Origin: Alitta virens
Lineage: Eukaryota > Annelida > Polychaeta > Phyllodocida > Nereididae
Assembly: GCA_932294295.1 (NCBI GenBank)
Contig: OW028581.1
Coordinates: 17,404,662-17,468,661 of the forward strand
Reading direction: 5' to 3'
DNA length: 64,000 nt
Shown here: positions 44,524 through 57,180 of the stretch, piece after piece
Numbering within the stretch: position 1 is the stretch's first letter
How the letters are laid out: each line of letters begins with the position of its first letter
Position numbers and translations under genes: made by a program
The notes under the pieces: model-generated
What the model saw: only the letters and a program-made list of their open reading frames with translations
Told to the model about the DNA's origin: nothing
Databases searched by the model: none

Positions 44524-46071
44524 TTATGGGAGAAGTCACCTTATTAGTAATATGTTCTTGTAGTGAGGGTTTTGTGTACTGTGAACAAATTGAAGGTAAC
44601 AGTCAATACAACAAAAAATTGGCCTTCTTGACACCTGTAAAACACCATTCAAGGAAAAATAAGAGTTCCAGGATTTCACACATTCCTGGTTTTGTGCTCT
44701 GTGTTTTCATTTGCTCAGCAGTGTTCCTTGTATTGTTGTTTTTGATTGTTTTGTCCCTCCCTGTCTTGTTGAACTACATAACACCAACATGGCAGGTTGA
44801 GACTCACATGCTGACCAGGCCCTGACAGTGGGGAGCCTGTATTTTGCTTAGTTCTGCTTGCATTAGGAAATCCTGGAGGTGTGGTGAGAAATCAGCATGT
44901 TTTTCAACCTGCAGTTTTTGGTGAGGTGTCACACCTCCAAACTGCAGTGATTTACTGTTCTTTAATTCTGTTTATTTGTCAGGCTGCTATGGGGAATGTG
45001 TTAAATGGTTATAAGAGAGCCACATGACAGTCACTGTTTTATTAATGGAATTTTTCATAAATGTGACTTTGGTTGGCAATGGTTGCAAATAAGCAAAATG
45101 TCCAGTCACATATCTTCTTACAGCAGTTGTCAGTCATTTGGGGGTACCAATGTACTACACCATAGACCTCAGAAGAAAAAACAGTATGAATACATATATA
45201 TCTTAAAATTGTCAAAAAATAAATGGGCGAGAAAGGCAATCGAAGATGTGTAAAGTTAGTGGAAAGAAACAACCTTAGCATGCTGGAAAATGATAAAAAC
45301 TTGCCATTTAATGGTCGTCTTTTTCCACACTTTCAGAGTAAATGGTAAAGAGTTCTTGGGGCAGTTTGTTATGAAAACATTGGCAAGAATTAACATGCTG
45401 GGCCTATTGAGGAGTAAGTGCAGCCATTAGCGACTGCCCCTGAACGTGTAAACTGCACAGAATCCCAGAAAGCAAACAGGTAATTCGCCAGGGGGCGTTT
45501 GTATCGAGCCACTTATCCACCAGGGGGATGCTTACTTTTTATGCACGAATTTTGCACACTTAAAGAAAAGAAAAATACTAGGGTAAAAAACGCATTCACA
45601 TTCAAAGTCTAAAAATGTTGAAAACTGAAATAAAGCAATAGCAAAATTAACACTTTTATAAAACCAGAATTGTTGAAAAATATGGTTTACTTGTGGTTTC
45701 ATGATGGCTTTTAGTGTCAACTTTATTACAAAGTTATGTCGATAATAGTTGGCTTAAAATGTTATGAATCAAATGTAAATATAGGAAAATCCCCAGAGGT
45801 ACGATACCCTCTCACTGTATTTGTAGGGACTAGATATTTTGAATGGCACCAACTGATGTTTAATGAGACAAACAGTTGTGGTAACTGCATGTCAATGCCA
45901 TGGCACAGAGCAGTGTTTTCTGAGAATAGAAGGAAATAGGAGAGACCTCCCTCCCCCCAGCTGCATTCCCAGGTGAGATGGTGATGAGAGTTGGGGGCCT
46001 GATGCAACTGTGCTGCTGAGAGATGAGTTGACGGGGGATGGAGCTTGCCCTGGGGGTGTGTAGGACTCTGT
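44524..46071. other. Gene-free stretch with paired CTCF-like motifs
   Basis: A 99-codon open frame (44526-44825) encodes one hydrophobic stretch but has no homology I recognise and is not called. The notable part is the pair of CTCF-like cores at 45486-45530. Confidence 0.35.
45486..45530 (+). promoter_or_regulatory. Two CTCF-like core motifs in tandem
   Basis: CGCCAGGGGGCG (45486-45497) and CCACCAGGGGGATG (45517-45530) both match the CCASYAGRKGGC core in the same orientation, 31 bases apart. CTCF is a bilaterian insulator/architectural protein. Binding is inferred from the motif only. Confidence 0.45.

Positions 46072-46101
<30 letters not shown>
46072..46101. repeat. (AGC)10 microsatellite
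   Basis: Ten uninterrupted trinucleotide units. Read on the minus strand it gives Leu or Cys runs, not evidence of a gene. Confidence 0.95.
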
Positions 46102-46102
<1 letters not shown>

Positions 46103-47409
46103 CAGTACCCACATAGCTAGAGGATCCACAGAAGTGCCTCACAGGTGTTAACATCCTTACATCAATTACTTTCTTAGACTCCTTTTTTTGTTTCTAACTT
46201 GATGACAACCACTCAACCCACCCCTCCCCCCTTCCAACCCCTCTCAAAATCCTCTCAAAATCACACCTCAGCACCACCCCCACCCCCTTGAAAAACGACT
46301 AAAATCTGCTTTTAACTGCCAACAGCCTTTCACTGACTCTCCTGTGTTCCAGGTAGAAAAAAGAGGAGCAAGTGGAACTCTCCTCATTGAGAGTAAAGAA
46401 AGCAGTGTGGATTATCACCTATACACCTGGCCTGCCACTTTTCAATACATTAAACAGGAAAATGCTCCTCACTAAGTCATCTAAACACTTGAATCTATTA
46501 CCAAACATATATTGCTTAAGGGAAGAGCTTTTTATTGGGTGTTTTTTGTGTTTTACTTAAAAGTTTTTATTGCTTGACAATGGAGGCAGTGGGTGGAGAG
46601 AGGCGATCCATTTGGAAAGTGACAAAACACGACAAAAGTAACTGGCAAACAATATGAAGAAAACTGCCGGCAAAATGCGACCATAATGCGGATGCCAGGG
46701 AGAAGGAATGATATCTTGAAGTAGGAGGTGAAGTTTTAATGACTTATCATGAATTGTAGGAGTTGATCACCACAGGGAGGCCATTGTGGGTGATCCCACA
46801 GGGCCTGTGCAATATGTCATCCTGAGGACGTCCAAGACGCAACAAAAGACGCTCTGTCTTACGTCTTACGTTCCTGGAGACGCTCCTTGGGACGCTCAGC
46901 ACGCTGCCTGAAACGTCCCTGCTCCTTAGTCCCTCAAAGGAGGGCTTGAGCTTTCTTGAGCCCTCAGATGTGTGTAACAATACTCTCTGTGTGTCTGTCT
47001 AAATCTCTTTATAACCAATGCTTTAGATAATGTCCTACCTAGGTAAATAACCAAGAGCCCACTCCCAACACTAGGGCTGTTAAAAAACGACAAAGGGGTG
47101 ATAACTTAGCTCACCCCACCCATGTTGTCAACGCGTGTTCCTCCATGTTGTGACTGGGGTTCTTAAAACTGCATCAAAGGACTTAGGAAGATCGCCAAGG
47201 AATTTCCATTGATGCCCAACCGACTTACAGCCAGGGGCAGGCAGTAGGGCCACCGTGAAAGAATGTTGATGATATTAAAGTTTACAAAAACAAATTGATA
47301 TGAACAATCATTTATTTGGTTAATATCTTGTTCATACTGTCATTCATTACACTTGAAGTCTTAGTACCTGGAATATTTAGAAGTTAGAGGAGTACTCTGT
47401 AGGTTCTGG
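46102..47409. other. Gene-free stretch
   Basis: Around 46820-46920 the sequence is richer in CpG, with repeated GACGC/ACGTC words (GGACGTCC, AGACGC three times, TTACGTCTTACGTTCC). Its nature is unknown. Confidence 0.3.
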
Positions 47410-47802
47410 CCAGTCAGTCAGCTAGTCAGTCAGTTAGCCAGTCAGTCAGCCAGTCAGCTAGTCAGTCAGCCAGTCAGTCAGTCAGCCAGCCAGTCAGCCA
47501 GTCAGCTATTAGTCAGTCAGTCAGTCAGGCAGCCAGTCAGTCAGTCAGTTAGCCAGTCAGCTAGTCAGTCAGTCAGCCAGTTAGCCAGCTAGTCAGTCAG
47601 TCAGTCAGCCAGCCAGCCAGCCAGTCAGTCAGTCAGTCAGTTAGTCAGTCAGTAAGACAGTCAGGCAGTCAGTCAGTCAGTCAGCTAATCAGTCAGCCAG
47701 TTAGCCAGCTAGTCAGTCAGTCAGCCAGTTAGCCAGCCAGCCAGTCATTCAGTCAGTCAGTCAATTAGTCAGTCAGCTAGTCAGCCAGTCAGTCAGTCAG
47801 TC
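47410..47802. repeat. (CAGT)n array with CAGC variants
   Basis: Nearly 400 bases of CAGT, CAGC, TAGT and TAGC units. Longer motifs such as AGTCAGCCAGTTAGCCAGCT recur (~47571, ~47691, ~47715), showing higher-order duplication. Confidence 0.95.
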
Positions 47803-49599
47803 CAACCATGCAGTGAAGGCCTAGATCCAATGCGTTTCCTTCTGGGTGGCATATTGGCTTCTAGCAGAAGTGACAGTTGGTGGCCACCAGAAAAATGTTC
47901 CTGTCTGTTGGTAAACATTAGTGGTTATCTTGGATCGAATGCTTTTCAAGGTCAATGATCGAGTGCCCTTTTGTGATCAGGGTCAGTGGGAATCTTTTAT
48001 TTCTTTGCTTAGCAACGTTTTTCCCAGGTGTGAATTATGACACCTTGATAAGGCGATAACGTCCGCAAGTCTAGAACACGATATTCTGGTCCGTGGATTC
48101 ATCTATAGGAAGTGGCCCAGGCGGTAGATGCTATCTAGGAAACTTACTCAAAACACACAATGAGGGATTATTCTCTCATTATCGCTCATCAGATTCATAC
48201 TACATTAAGTGTTTAGAGGGTGACAGGTTGAATTAATTTCTATAATTGAGGGAATAAATCAGTTACCCCCTTGCAATTTTCCTGTTCACAAGACCCGTGT
48301 TTAACATATATACCCCGGCTTTTATGCTAGTTTTATGCCATGGATGCAGAACAAGACGATATTTCATGTTGTGTGCATTTGACAGAAAGAATATCTCATG
48401 CCTGAGATAAGTGTTGTGTTTATGGACATCTGAGAGATTTTTATAGCTTAGCTTGATGACAGCACTTATGCATTTTCACCCTAACAGCTTAATATTAGCA
48501 TTAAGCCTATCACCTTATGCCATCTACAATAATATTGTACTTTATTGTTGGCTATTATTCTGGTTTTTCATTTGTTCTGCTTATTTATAACTTATTGTTA
48601 TTGCTGGTCATAAGTCTCCCAAGAAATGTGTGGCCCTGAATGTGTGTGTGGTTCATGGAAACAGTAGTGCCTTACATTTAACTTCAGGCCAAGCTGGCAA
48701 AAAATCCGAAACACTCTGAATCACTTAGATTGTTCTATTTGAATGCTATTTGAATATAAATGGCTTTGTTAATTTCACTAAATGTGTATTTCATTTTATT
48801 ATATGACAATATCAACAATTAGGACTCTGTATGATGGAGTTGATACATTATATTGCAATTACTACTGTCAATGACTTAGAAATACTTTTCAGAAATTTCA
48901 AAATAAGTTTTGTTGGATTCACACTGATTTTATGTTATTATCATAGATGTTATTTTTCACTGAAAATGACTTCATAGCAACATAACTAACAATATTAACA
49001 AATTTAAGCTATTTTCTGCAAAATATTTGAATTCTTTATTATTTGGAATGCTAAAATAAATGGCCAAACCGGCAAAAAGACTATCATATTGTGCAAAAAC
49101 ACAATGGTAGGAAAGGCTTAGATTCTCTTCATCTTGGGCACCATAACAAACTAAAGATATGGACACCGCGAGTGTTATGACTCTGCGAGAGATTTCAAAG
49201 AGTGAGAGTGTCCGTGTTTCTTGATGCTAGCACTTATTTCAATAAATATGCTTTTTCGATGCATACCATTTGGTTGTAAGAGGCACTTATGGGAATATCT
49301 TAAAGGGATACAAATACAGCTGGGCTCCGTTATAATATAAAACAAACCAGTTCAGTGTGAAGGTATTTGATTTGTCATCTTTATAGCGAGTTACCTTGGT
49401 ACCTTAAGTTTTTGGAATTTTGTATGCAGGTCCATATTCTGCCGTTACATATATAGTGAACATACTCAGCCAATTTCGTTTTATTAAAACTATTGGCAGG
49501 CCAATATATAGTGCCTTCCTCAACTCCCTGGAAAGTTTTCAGGCTTTAATACAGGGTTAACCGAAATGGCTTGCTCCCATGGTGTGGGATTTAGGCACA
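47803..49599. other. Gene-free stretch
   Basis: No supported exon or RNA gene. Confidence 0.3.
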
Positions 49600-49797
49600 T
49601 CATCTCATCATTACGTCTGCCTGAAGCTGGCCATATAAGCTGACTAAGCTACAGACCCAGTAGCATTGAGACATTGGACATTGAACGCCTGGGTGGGGTG
49701 AAGCAGTGGTTGCAGGGGGATCTGCCCAACTCCTCCATGCTAGGGTTTTAACCTACTACCTGAGTTGGCAGTGCAATACCCAACCACTAGTACATGG
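49600..49797 (-). mobile_element. SINE family S1 copy
   Basis: ATCTCATCATTACGTCTGCC, then CTACAGACCCAGTAGCATTG and AGACATTGGACA, match the copies at 26767 and 62345. CTGGGTGGGG … GGATCTGCCCAACTCCTCCA matches 18750-18790. The tRNA-like end is decayed (GCAATACCCAACCACTAGTA). Confidence 0.55.
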
Positions 49798-49818
49798 CAT
49801 TTGTATTGATACAAATTG

Positions 49819-49966
49819 GTGAAACCTCACAATTAAGACCACCTCTGGGAATTACTGATGGTTCATAATGAGAGAGATTGTGGCAGTTGTCATTTTGGGA
49901 CACTATAAGGTGATCTTTATATCTTAGTGACGACAATTTTAGGTGTTCTTAATTACGAGGTTTCAC
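49819..49966. mobile_element. 148-bp MITE (GTGAAACCTC ends)
   Basis: GTGAAACCTCACAATTAAGA + CCACC at the left pairs with GGTGTTCTTAATTACGAGGT + TTCAC at the right. Related words (AATTAAGACCAC, GTGGTCTTAAT) occur at 56070 and 58889-58920, suggesting more decayed copies. Confidence 0.7.
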
Positions 49967-52430
49967 AGTATTTTTTCCAGATTGTAGATGATTTGTTATG
50001 TCCAGACATTTTCATCAAGAAGTCTGTTACATGCGGGTTCTCCTGTATGATGAAATGCTGTATTTTTATGGGATCTGACAGTCTAAAGAAATAAAGAAAT
50101 AATATTTTGCATATTTGAGATTCCTGGTTGGCAAAAATTCCCCAGACAATAACAATAGAATGACTAGAGCAAAATTCATGAGGAGAAGTTCCAAGGATCG
50201 AATGTTTTTTTACTCTTCTGACTTTCAATTGGAAGGTTTCACCAAGGTTTGCAGAATGTATTCAAATTGCTGAATTGATGAATTCTAATTTCTCAGAAAA
50301 AAAAGTAGTGTTTGAATTCACTCACCTTTCCTGACTTCATTGACCCAGCAAAAGACTTAGACAGTAGTTAGGCATTTACCTTTGGGTGGGACATTTCACT
50401 TGCTTCAACATGGACACCAAATACGTACACACTGGCAAAAATCGAATACTTATGGAATATCTCAGATAAATTGCTCTGAAAGTATCTGTTTTATTAAAAA
50501 GATTTTTATTTTTTTCATCAGTGAGCTAAATAAAGGGAATCTGGATCTAAATCTGAACCTGTGAGTGACAAATAGCTAATTATTTTAATATGTTTATTCA
50601 CAAGTGCATAGTGAGTTACAATTCATGGTGTATAGTATAACAATATGGGTAATAAAAATATATTGTAAACGTTATAAAACTTTAAAAAACATAACAGATA
50701 AAAACAAAAGTGAATAAAAACCTAAGTGAATAAATAAAAAATGCTGTGCTTTATGCTGTACATAGATGACCTTTAGGTCATCTCTAGAAAACCTGTCTAC
50801 TGTGGCTGCATCTGTGCTACATCAGCATATCTTTTATATAAGCACCTTTTGGTCTAAACAATACTGTCATTTAACAGTTGCTCAATACTGCATCCAATAC
50901 CTTGCGATCAGTGTCAAATATGAATAAACAATACTGTTTACATCTAACAGTGCTTTTTCGTAAATAAATTTAACTTTAACATTCGTAAATTTTAATACAT
51001 GCAGTATCCAGAACATTTATATATAATTAATAACATGAAATTTGAGATATAGATACAGATGTCAGAGGATCATTTTCTGGCAGCTTTAGTTAACACAGTT
51101 TCCAATAATCCTGGGATGTGTTGGTACCTAAAAGTTGAATAACATTAGACAGACAGTCTGAGACAGACACAGTATAAAGTGGCACTCACTTAAATTGCCA
51201 GCGACGCCTGAGGACTCCAAATGAGACAGTGAATTTATTGGAGGAGCATTCCTGTCTGCCCAAAACAACTGCTTTTATTGCCACCGAAAGTTTTGTGATC
51301 TTGGATGAAAGCCATTAGAAATTAATGCCCACTAAACTGGCAATTTAGCAGCCCTTGTAAGGTGTGCTAAGATTGCCCAGGGCATGCACCCAGCAGGAGT
51401 GGGAGGGTCAATTCGTCCACAAAAAACCCAATGGTCAAATTGTCCACTTGTGTACTATTAAAAACGGCGCATTAACTCCAAACTATGCTGATGACATTTC
51501 GGCTAATGGCGGCTGCTCTGTAATTATTGCCCTTTGATTTCTCCAAATTGATTTTTCATGTTGCTATCTTAGGAATTTCTGGACAAATTCTAGAAATTTA
51601 ATATATTTTAAATATTCAAGAAAACTGTGATTCCACCGAGAAATATTACAGGATTCTAGAGAAAGCAATTTCATATGCATGTATTTTTGACATTTACATG
51701 CCAATAATAATAATTGATGTAGTAAATTTTTAAAAAGTATCAATATCTGGGGTAATTTCCCATCTCCAAAATTTCAGACTGGGCTATCCTGGTTAAGGTG
51801 TATTTATCTACTTAGAAAAGTTTTTTTTTTTTTCACTCTTAAAAGCCCATAATAACATGCCTTCATTATCAATGTTAACTAACCTACATTTCGAAGTTTT
51901 CTAACAAGGTACCCAGTGAAATGTTACAACGCAAAAGCTTAGTATCTTGGTATCTGCAATGTACTGATTTCTGCTTCTGTGAACGTATTGTGGAATTCTG
52001 CCACCCTGCTGGGCTGAGTTAAATAAATCCAAGACAGGCTTGAACTCCATGTAACTAGACACTCGGATCATGCAAATGTGGCTTTGTGCAATTTCTGATA
52101 TTTTGTGCGGTGATTTGGAATTGAATAGGGTTTTCAGTACATTAAACATTTGCATGGAATTTATCTTCATCCAATTGGTCTCGGAGTCATTTACAACTTC
52201 TGAAATTTCTCACTCGACATAATAAATTAAAGAGTTAACAAAGTGGCTTTCATTGGCTGTTTACATGCACCAGAATAATTAGGAATGGGATCAGAGTGAG
52301 ATCCACCAGAAACCTCGTGGCAGTGAAATGAATACACTGCTCTCTCCAGAATGGATACATGAGAAAAATTGGGAAAAGAATTAAACAAAAAACAGTGAAA
52401 ATGTGAAAATGGGACTGACAGACTGGAGGC
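49967..52430. other. Gene-free stretch
   Basis: AT-rich, with poly-T and poly-A runs. No supported exon or RNA gene. Confidence 0.3.
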
Positions 52431-52589
52431 ATTACAGCAGAACTCATAGATTTGGAAAATGGACTTAGAGAGACGTCATGTGAATCCAGGACTCCCATTG
52501 GCTGAGGTTCTGCTTCAGCCAATGGTAGTCCTGGATACACATGACGTCTTCTGGTGTTTTGTTACCAAGTCTATGAAATCTGCTGTAAT
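52431..52589. mobile_element. Palindromic (fold-back) element, 159 bp
   Basis: Left arm 52431-52505 and right arm 52514-52589 are inverted copies with mismatches around an 8-base centre. Ends ATTACAGCAG / CTGCTGTAAT; inner ends CCATTGGCTGA / TCAGCCAATGG. Each arm contains ATGACGTC-type and CCAAT sequences. A single right-arm-like copy lies at 62802-62877. Confidence 0.8.
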
Positions 52590-52670
52590 TAAGTAAGTAA
52601 TTTTACAGATATCATTTGACGAAAAACTAATAATTAAAACTATGTCATGCATCGAAGCTTCAGATTATCT

Positions 52671-52735
52671 GAGTGGTGTAGTGGTTAGGGCACTTCAGGT
52701 CATCCCACTGCCCCTAGTTCGATTCTTCACTTGAC
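52671..52735 (+). mobile_element. tRNA-derived SINE head fragment
   Basis: GTGGTGTAGTGGTTAGGGCA (A-box) and CTAGTTCGATTCTTCA (B-box) lie at tRNA-like spacing. The acceptor ends do not pair, so it is not called a tRNA gene. Confidence 0.45.
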
Positions 52736-53406
52736 ACTCTTCATTACTAACTCTCGTTTGAAAATAGCTTGCAAATCAGTGCTCTGTATACAGTAATACA
52801 GTGTATTAGAAACTGAAACAGATATACAAATACAATTAGCTTTCAAACCTATAACCATACCAAGAGTCATGACACTAACATCTTCCTTTAGGAACACATG
52901 GCTGCATGCCAATGCATTGCCACGGCTATTCTAGCCTTCTATGATTATAGTATGGCAATCAGTCGTTCTTACGCATTGATTGAGTTTATAATATTATGAA
53001 AATATATTTATTGATATGTGGGTAGTTTGGTTTTGAAGTACAGGATAAATTAAATATTTGTAAACGGCTGTACATCTATCAGTTACACGAAAGTTAATGA
53101 AATGACATCATAGTAGACACGACTTAATAACTATGGTAACAATCACAGAAGTTATGCATGGAACCACTTATGTGTAGAACATGCATCACAAGCAGCATAA
53201 GATACAGCCAGTGATAAGAATGTTATCAGATAAGCTGAAGAGGCTTCAGATTTGACCTTGAGATGCTTCTCAGCCTCCCAGGCGCAGACTACAGTCAATG
53301 TGGCGACTGCTGATGGGGGCCAGGATTGACTACAGGAGTCTGTGATGCTTAATGTGCAATGTGCAATATCTAAAGTGGTTGAGTAGAAGATAAGGTATAC
53401 ATATAT
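52736..53406. other. Gene-free stretch
   Basis: No supported feature. Confidence 0.3.
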
Positions 53407-53652
53407 GTTGGTTGGTTGGTTGGTTGGTTGGTTGGTAAGACTTCCTTCCTTCGGTTACTTACTTACTTACTTCCTTTGGTTACTAGCTTACTTTTCCTTC
53501 CTTACTTACTTACTTCCTTCGGTTACTTGCTTACTTTTCCTTCCTTCGGTTACTTACTTACTTACTTAATTCCTTACTTCTTTCAGTTACTTGCTTACTT
53601 TTCCTTCCTTCAGTTACTTATTTACTTATTTACTTACTTACTTACTTATTTG

Positions 53653-53695
<43 letters not shown>

Positions 53696-53853
53696 CCTTC
53701 CTTCCTTCCTTCCTTCGGTTACTTGCTTACTTTTCCTTCCTTCGGTTACTTACTTACTTACTTACTTAATTCCTTACTTCCTTCAGTTACTTGCTTACTT
53801 TTCCTTCCTTCAGTTACTTATTTATTTACTTACTTACTTACTTACTTACTTAC
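53407..53853. repeat. (TTGG)n then (TTAC)n/(TTCC)n complex microsatellite
   Basis: TTGG units to 53436, then TTAC/TTCC/TTGC units. A ~118-base block (53519-53640) is nearly repeated at 53717-53835 (GGTTACTTGCTTACTTTTCC … CAGTTACTTATTTA), so the array has grown by block duplication. Confidence 0.9.
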
Positions 53854-56800
53854 AACTCTGCTTCGCTGATGAGGCGTTAAACAATAACACACACACACAT
53901 GCTGCTCAGCTTCTTAGTTACTTACCTAGTTACTTAATTACTTAGTTATTTAGTCACTTACTTACCTAATTATATATGTACGTATCATTTCTATTTTATC
54001 ACATATTTACTTTCTGTCAAAACTAATGGAATTTTCTCCTTTCTTAAATGAAGACAGTGCTGTCTTTCTTGTGACATCCTTTGACCTTCCTTGTCATTAT
54101 TCTGATTTCCATTAATTTTAGTAATTTAATTTAATGTCCTTGAAATTTCAGAGGTTAAAACACAGAACTGTTGGGAGCATTGTTGACTGTTTACAAACAT
54201 GCGGAAAAGAAAAGAAAATATTCAGGAGAAAATAGTTTTAGTTCGACTTTTTAGCATTATTGAGTCCAAACAAAATGTAGTCCTATCTGACAGGCAAATG
54301 TTCGTAGCTTGCTGTTATGGTAAGTATGTAACTATATACAGTAGTTATTTGACCAACTGGATTTTAACGCGGGAAAGCTGAAGGAGCAGGTTAGGAATTT
54401 GACCACTGGGCCACCAAGAAAGAGAGAGAGACACACAAACACAAAACTAAATAAAAAAATAAAAAGCATCTGACACAGGAACACAGTCAAAGGGACAAAA
54501 TTTTTTTGAAAAATTATAAGATTGAAAGAAGGAACTCTGTGATTTGAGTTAGTGTTGGGAAGTTAACAATTTGAAGTTAGGTTTTTTAGTATTATGTGCC
54601 TCCCTGTGCTTGCTAACTTCAGTATCTAACTTTTAAATAATTTTGCCAAAAGCTGGACACATCTGATGTTGTTGTTGCTGCAAGGATGTTTGTGAAAGGA
54701 TGCTTTAAATGTTTACCATACATGCCGCATCGATGCTCAAATATTAGCAATAATAATCACAGAAGTAGTAGGACCACTATAGAACTGCCATTAGGGGTAA
54801 ATTGTCTTACATAATGTTGAATAATGTTTGAGTTTGCGAGCTTGTGACAGGATTTCCTAGCTTAATGACTGAGCAAAGGCTTACGACAAGGAGGTATTGT
54901 CTTAAATGTGGACACCTGGGTGGGAAGGCAATCTAAGGGTGCTTTCAAAAACTCAACTTCTTTTGTATCGACCCCCTACCTGCCTAGAAAGTGGGGTAAC
55001 CACTTCACTGCTGTCTATTTATCCTGGGATCAAGACTAGCTCTTGAAGCATGCTTCAAAATTCGCCTTTAAAAATGTATTACTCTCTCAAATGCAGCTAT
55101 AGGACACAGAGCCCAAGTCTTTTCGGCTTGAGCATGCTTTATGAAGCTACTTACTAAGTCCCAAAAACACAAATACAGGAATGCAGCTAAATTTCTGCAT
55201 AAGAAGCTTCAGGCAAAATGGTTGCAGGATACTCAAGAAAAGCTCTCTTTTTCCCTGTAATCTTACATATTTCTAACACCCTAGGCGTGTTTGTCTAGGG
55301 GATAGTGGGGTAAAATTGTGCGTTTTGGTTATTAATTACCCTCCATTGATCATTACATGTGAGGATGCATTCTTTGAGGGTAACAAAGCAGGATGGGTAA
55401 AATATGCACCCCTTGAATGAGGTGAATCTCAATTGAGTGTGCGCCATGGAACAAGGTGAGATATTGCATCATCAATTTACAAATGAACTGGAAAATTACT
55501 GGGTTAGATTTTTACAAATTGCAGTCATTCCTTAAACAGACAATCGAAGTAGCCTCTGGTCATTTGCCTAATGTCCAGCAGACTGACCAGTGCGTTGTCC
55601 TTGGGGCTATTAATTAATGTCCTCAGTCAATATTTGCATTTGATTTAAAGAATTAGATTTGGGACACTGATAGCAGCCATATGTTTCTTTTTGGCTCATC
55701 ATTATATTCCGATTTGGGTTTTAATAAAATACCCACAAACATGGTTGATGAAAAAACTAGAAAAAAATATGAATAAACTGAAAAAATACTATCACGTGCC
55801 TGAATTTGATTAGCCTTATAGATATGATATTATATTTAGTTACGGGGTCAGAGCCAATGATATATTTTTAATATCATACGTTATATAGATGTGAATTATA
55901 TATCTCAATACATAGATAATCAACCAGTAATCACACTAAAAAAATTTAAAGCTAATGTACATTTGTATAAGTAAATTAATCGGTGAGATTATATTGAAGA
56001 TAAGATAAGATGTACTTTATTTCGTGAAAAGTATATATACTTCCGTTAGTAGTCTTTTATGTACTTCAGAATTAAGACCACTTCTCTATAAAGACCATTT
56101 TAATATTATAAACTGTTAATGGTCATTATAATGCCCCTCCAGTAATGCGCAATTCTGGAAACTTTTCCTTTCTTAGTCTAACATGTAATATGAGCAATAA
56201 ATTGACAGTCTTTCCTCCTCTTTGTGACCAATGACCATGATTTTGCTAAGAAAGATATTTTCAGATGATTTATGAAATCAAATACTGTAGAAGTACATTA
56301 AACACTCATACAAAGAAAACACCACAGAGCTAGGAAATTGATGAGTGCATGGTCACTCAGTGTCCACTATGATTGACCACTCAGGCCTGTGATGATGTTG
56401 TTTATTGTTAGACCCATGGCTTTTTTCACATAATGGTGTTTTATGCCACTGTCTGTGGATTTGGAGAGAACTCAGTGCAAAAAGCAGGTATCTCAGCATA
56501 TGAGAATACTGCAGTTAACAAGTTACATGAACAGAATTATGATGTAGGCCTAACTACAATTATTAAAGTCATATCTACAAATTGTATTTCAAAATTCAAT
56601 TAATGCACAGTAACACGACACAAAATAAATAAAATTGTATGACATTTAAAAGCATACTGTTGCCAATAGATTTTAGTTAAGAGGAAAAATTTACTCGGTT
56701 TTTAAAAATGAAAATATCTTTTATGACTACTGGCACTTAATTCTATTTATTGATAACTGCTTATCATTATAATGCATAACAAACAAAATATTTTGGACAT

Positions 56801-56933
56801 ATTTCTAAAAATACCCATTTAAAACTACCACCATTACTCGAAATCCTGATCACGGTCATTCTACTTACACTTTTCTTACCCCAAACTGTGATTCACTGGA
56901 GTGTGTCCATACATGGCTGACTGAATCCCCTGG
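53854..56933. other. 3 kb without a supportable gene
   Basis: AT-rich. GAAGATAAGATAAGATGTAC + TTTATT near 55997 resembles the LINE tail at 25330 (minus orientation). AATTAAGACCAC near 56071 recalls the MITE at 49819. Confidence 0.35.
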
Positions 56934-57180
56934 TGAGGGGGGGGGGGGGGAGGATTCTGCCAGCCCAAGGCAGTCTGAGTGAACAGCCAGCGCAGACAAG
57001 AGGCCACTGTCATGTAGCCACAGAAACACTTCTGCCAAACCTCGCATTCTCTCGCCAGATCTCGTCCAGTGCCCATTTGATCGTAGGTTGCACGCGATCG
57101 CCACTCCAGCAAAAATTTCACACAGTTTTAGGACTAGAAAGGACTGTAAAGGACTGTAAATATAAAGCATATTTTAATAT
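56934..57180. other. CpG-richer patch with G-tract
   Basis: A run of ~14 G (56937-56950) is followed by ~150 bases of higher GC (CTCGCATTCTCTCGCCAGAT, CACGCGATCGCC). Both strands are open for ~90-100 codons here, but no frame shows a recognisable domain. An exon fragment cannot be excluded. Confidence 0.3.

Noticed and set aside
44526..44825. 99-codon frame with one hydrophobic stretch
   Set aside because: Starts immediately after a SINE copy. A single hydrophobic run in T-rich sequence is not evidence of a membrane protein.
52671..52735. Possible tRNA gene on the + strand
   Set aside because: Promoter boxes present, but no acceptor or anticodon stem pairing that I can draw.
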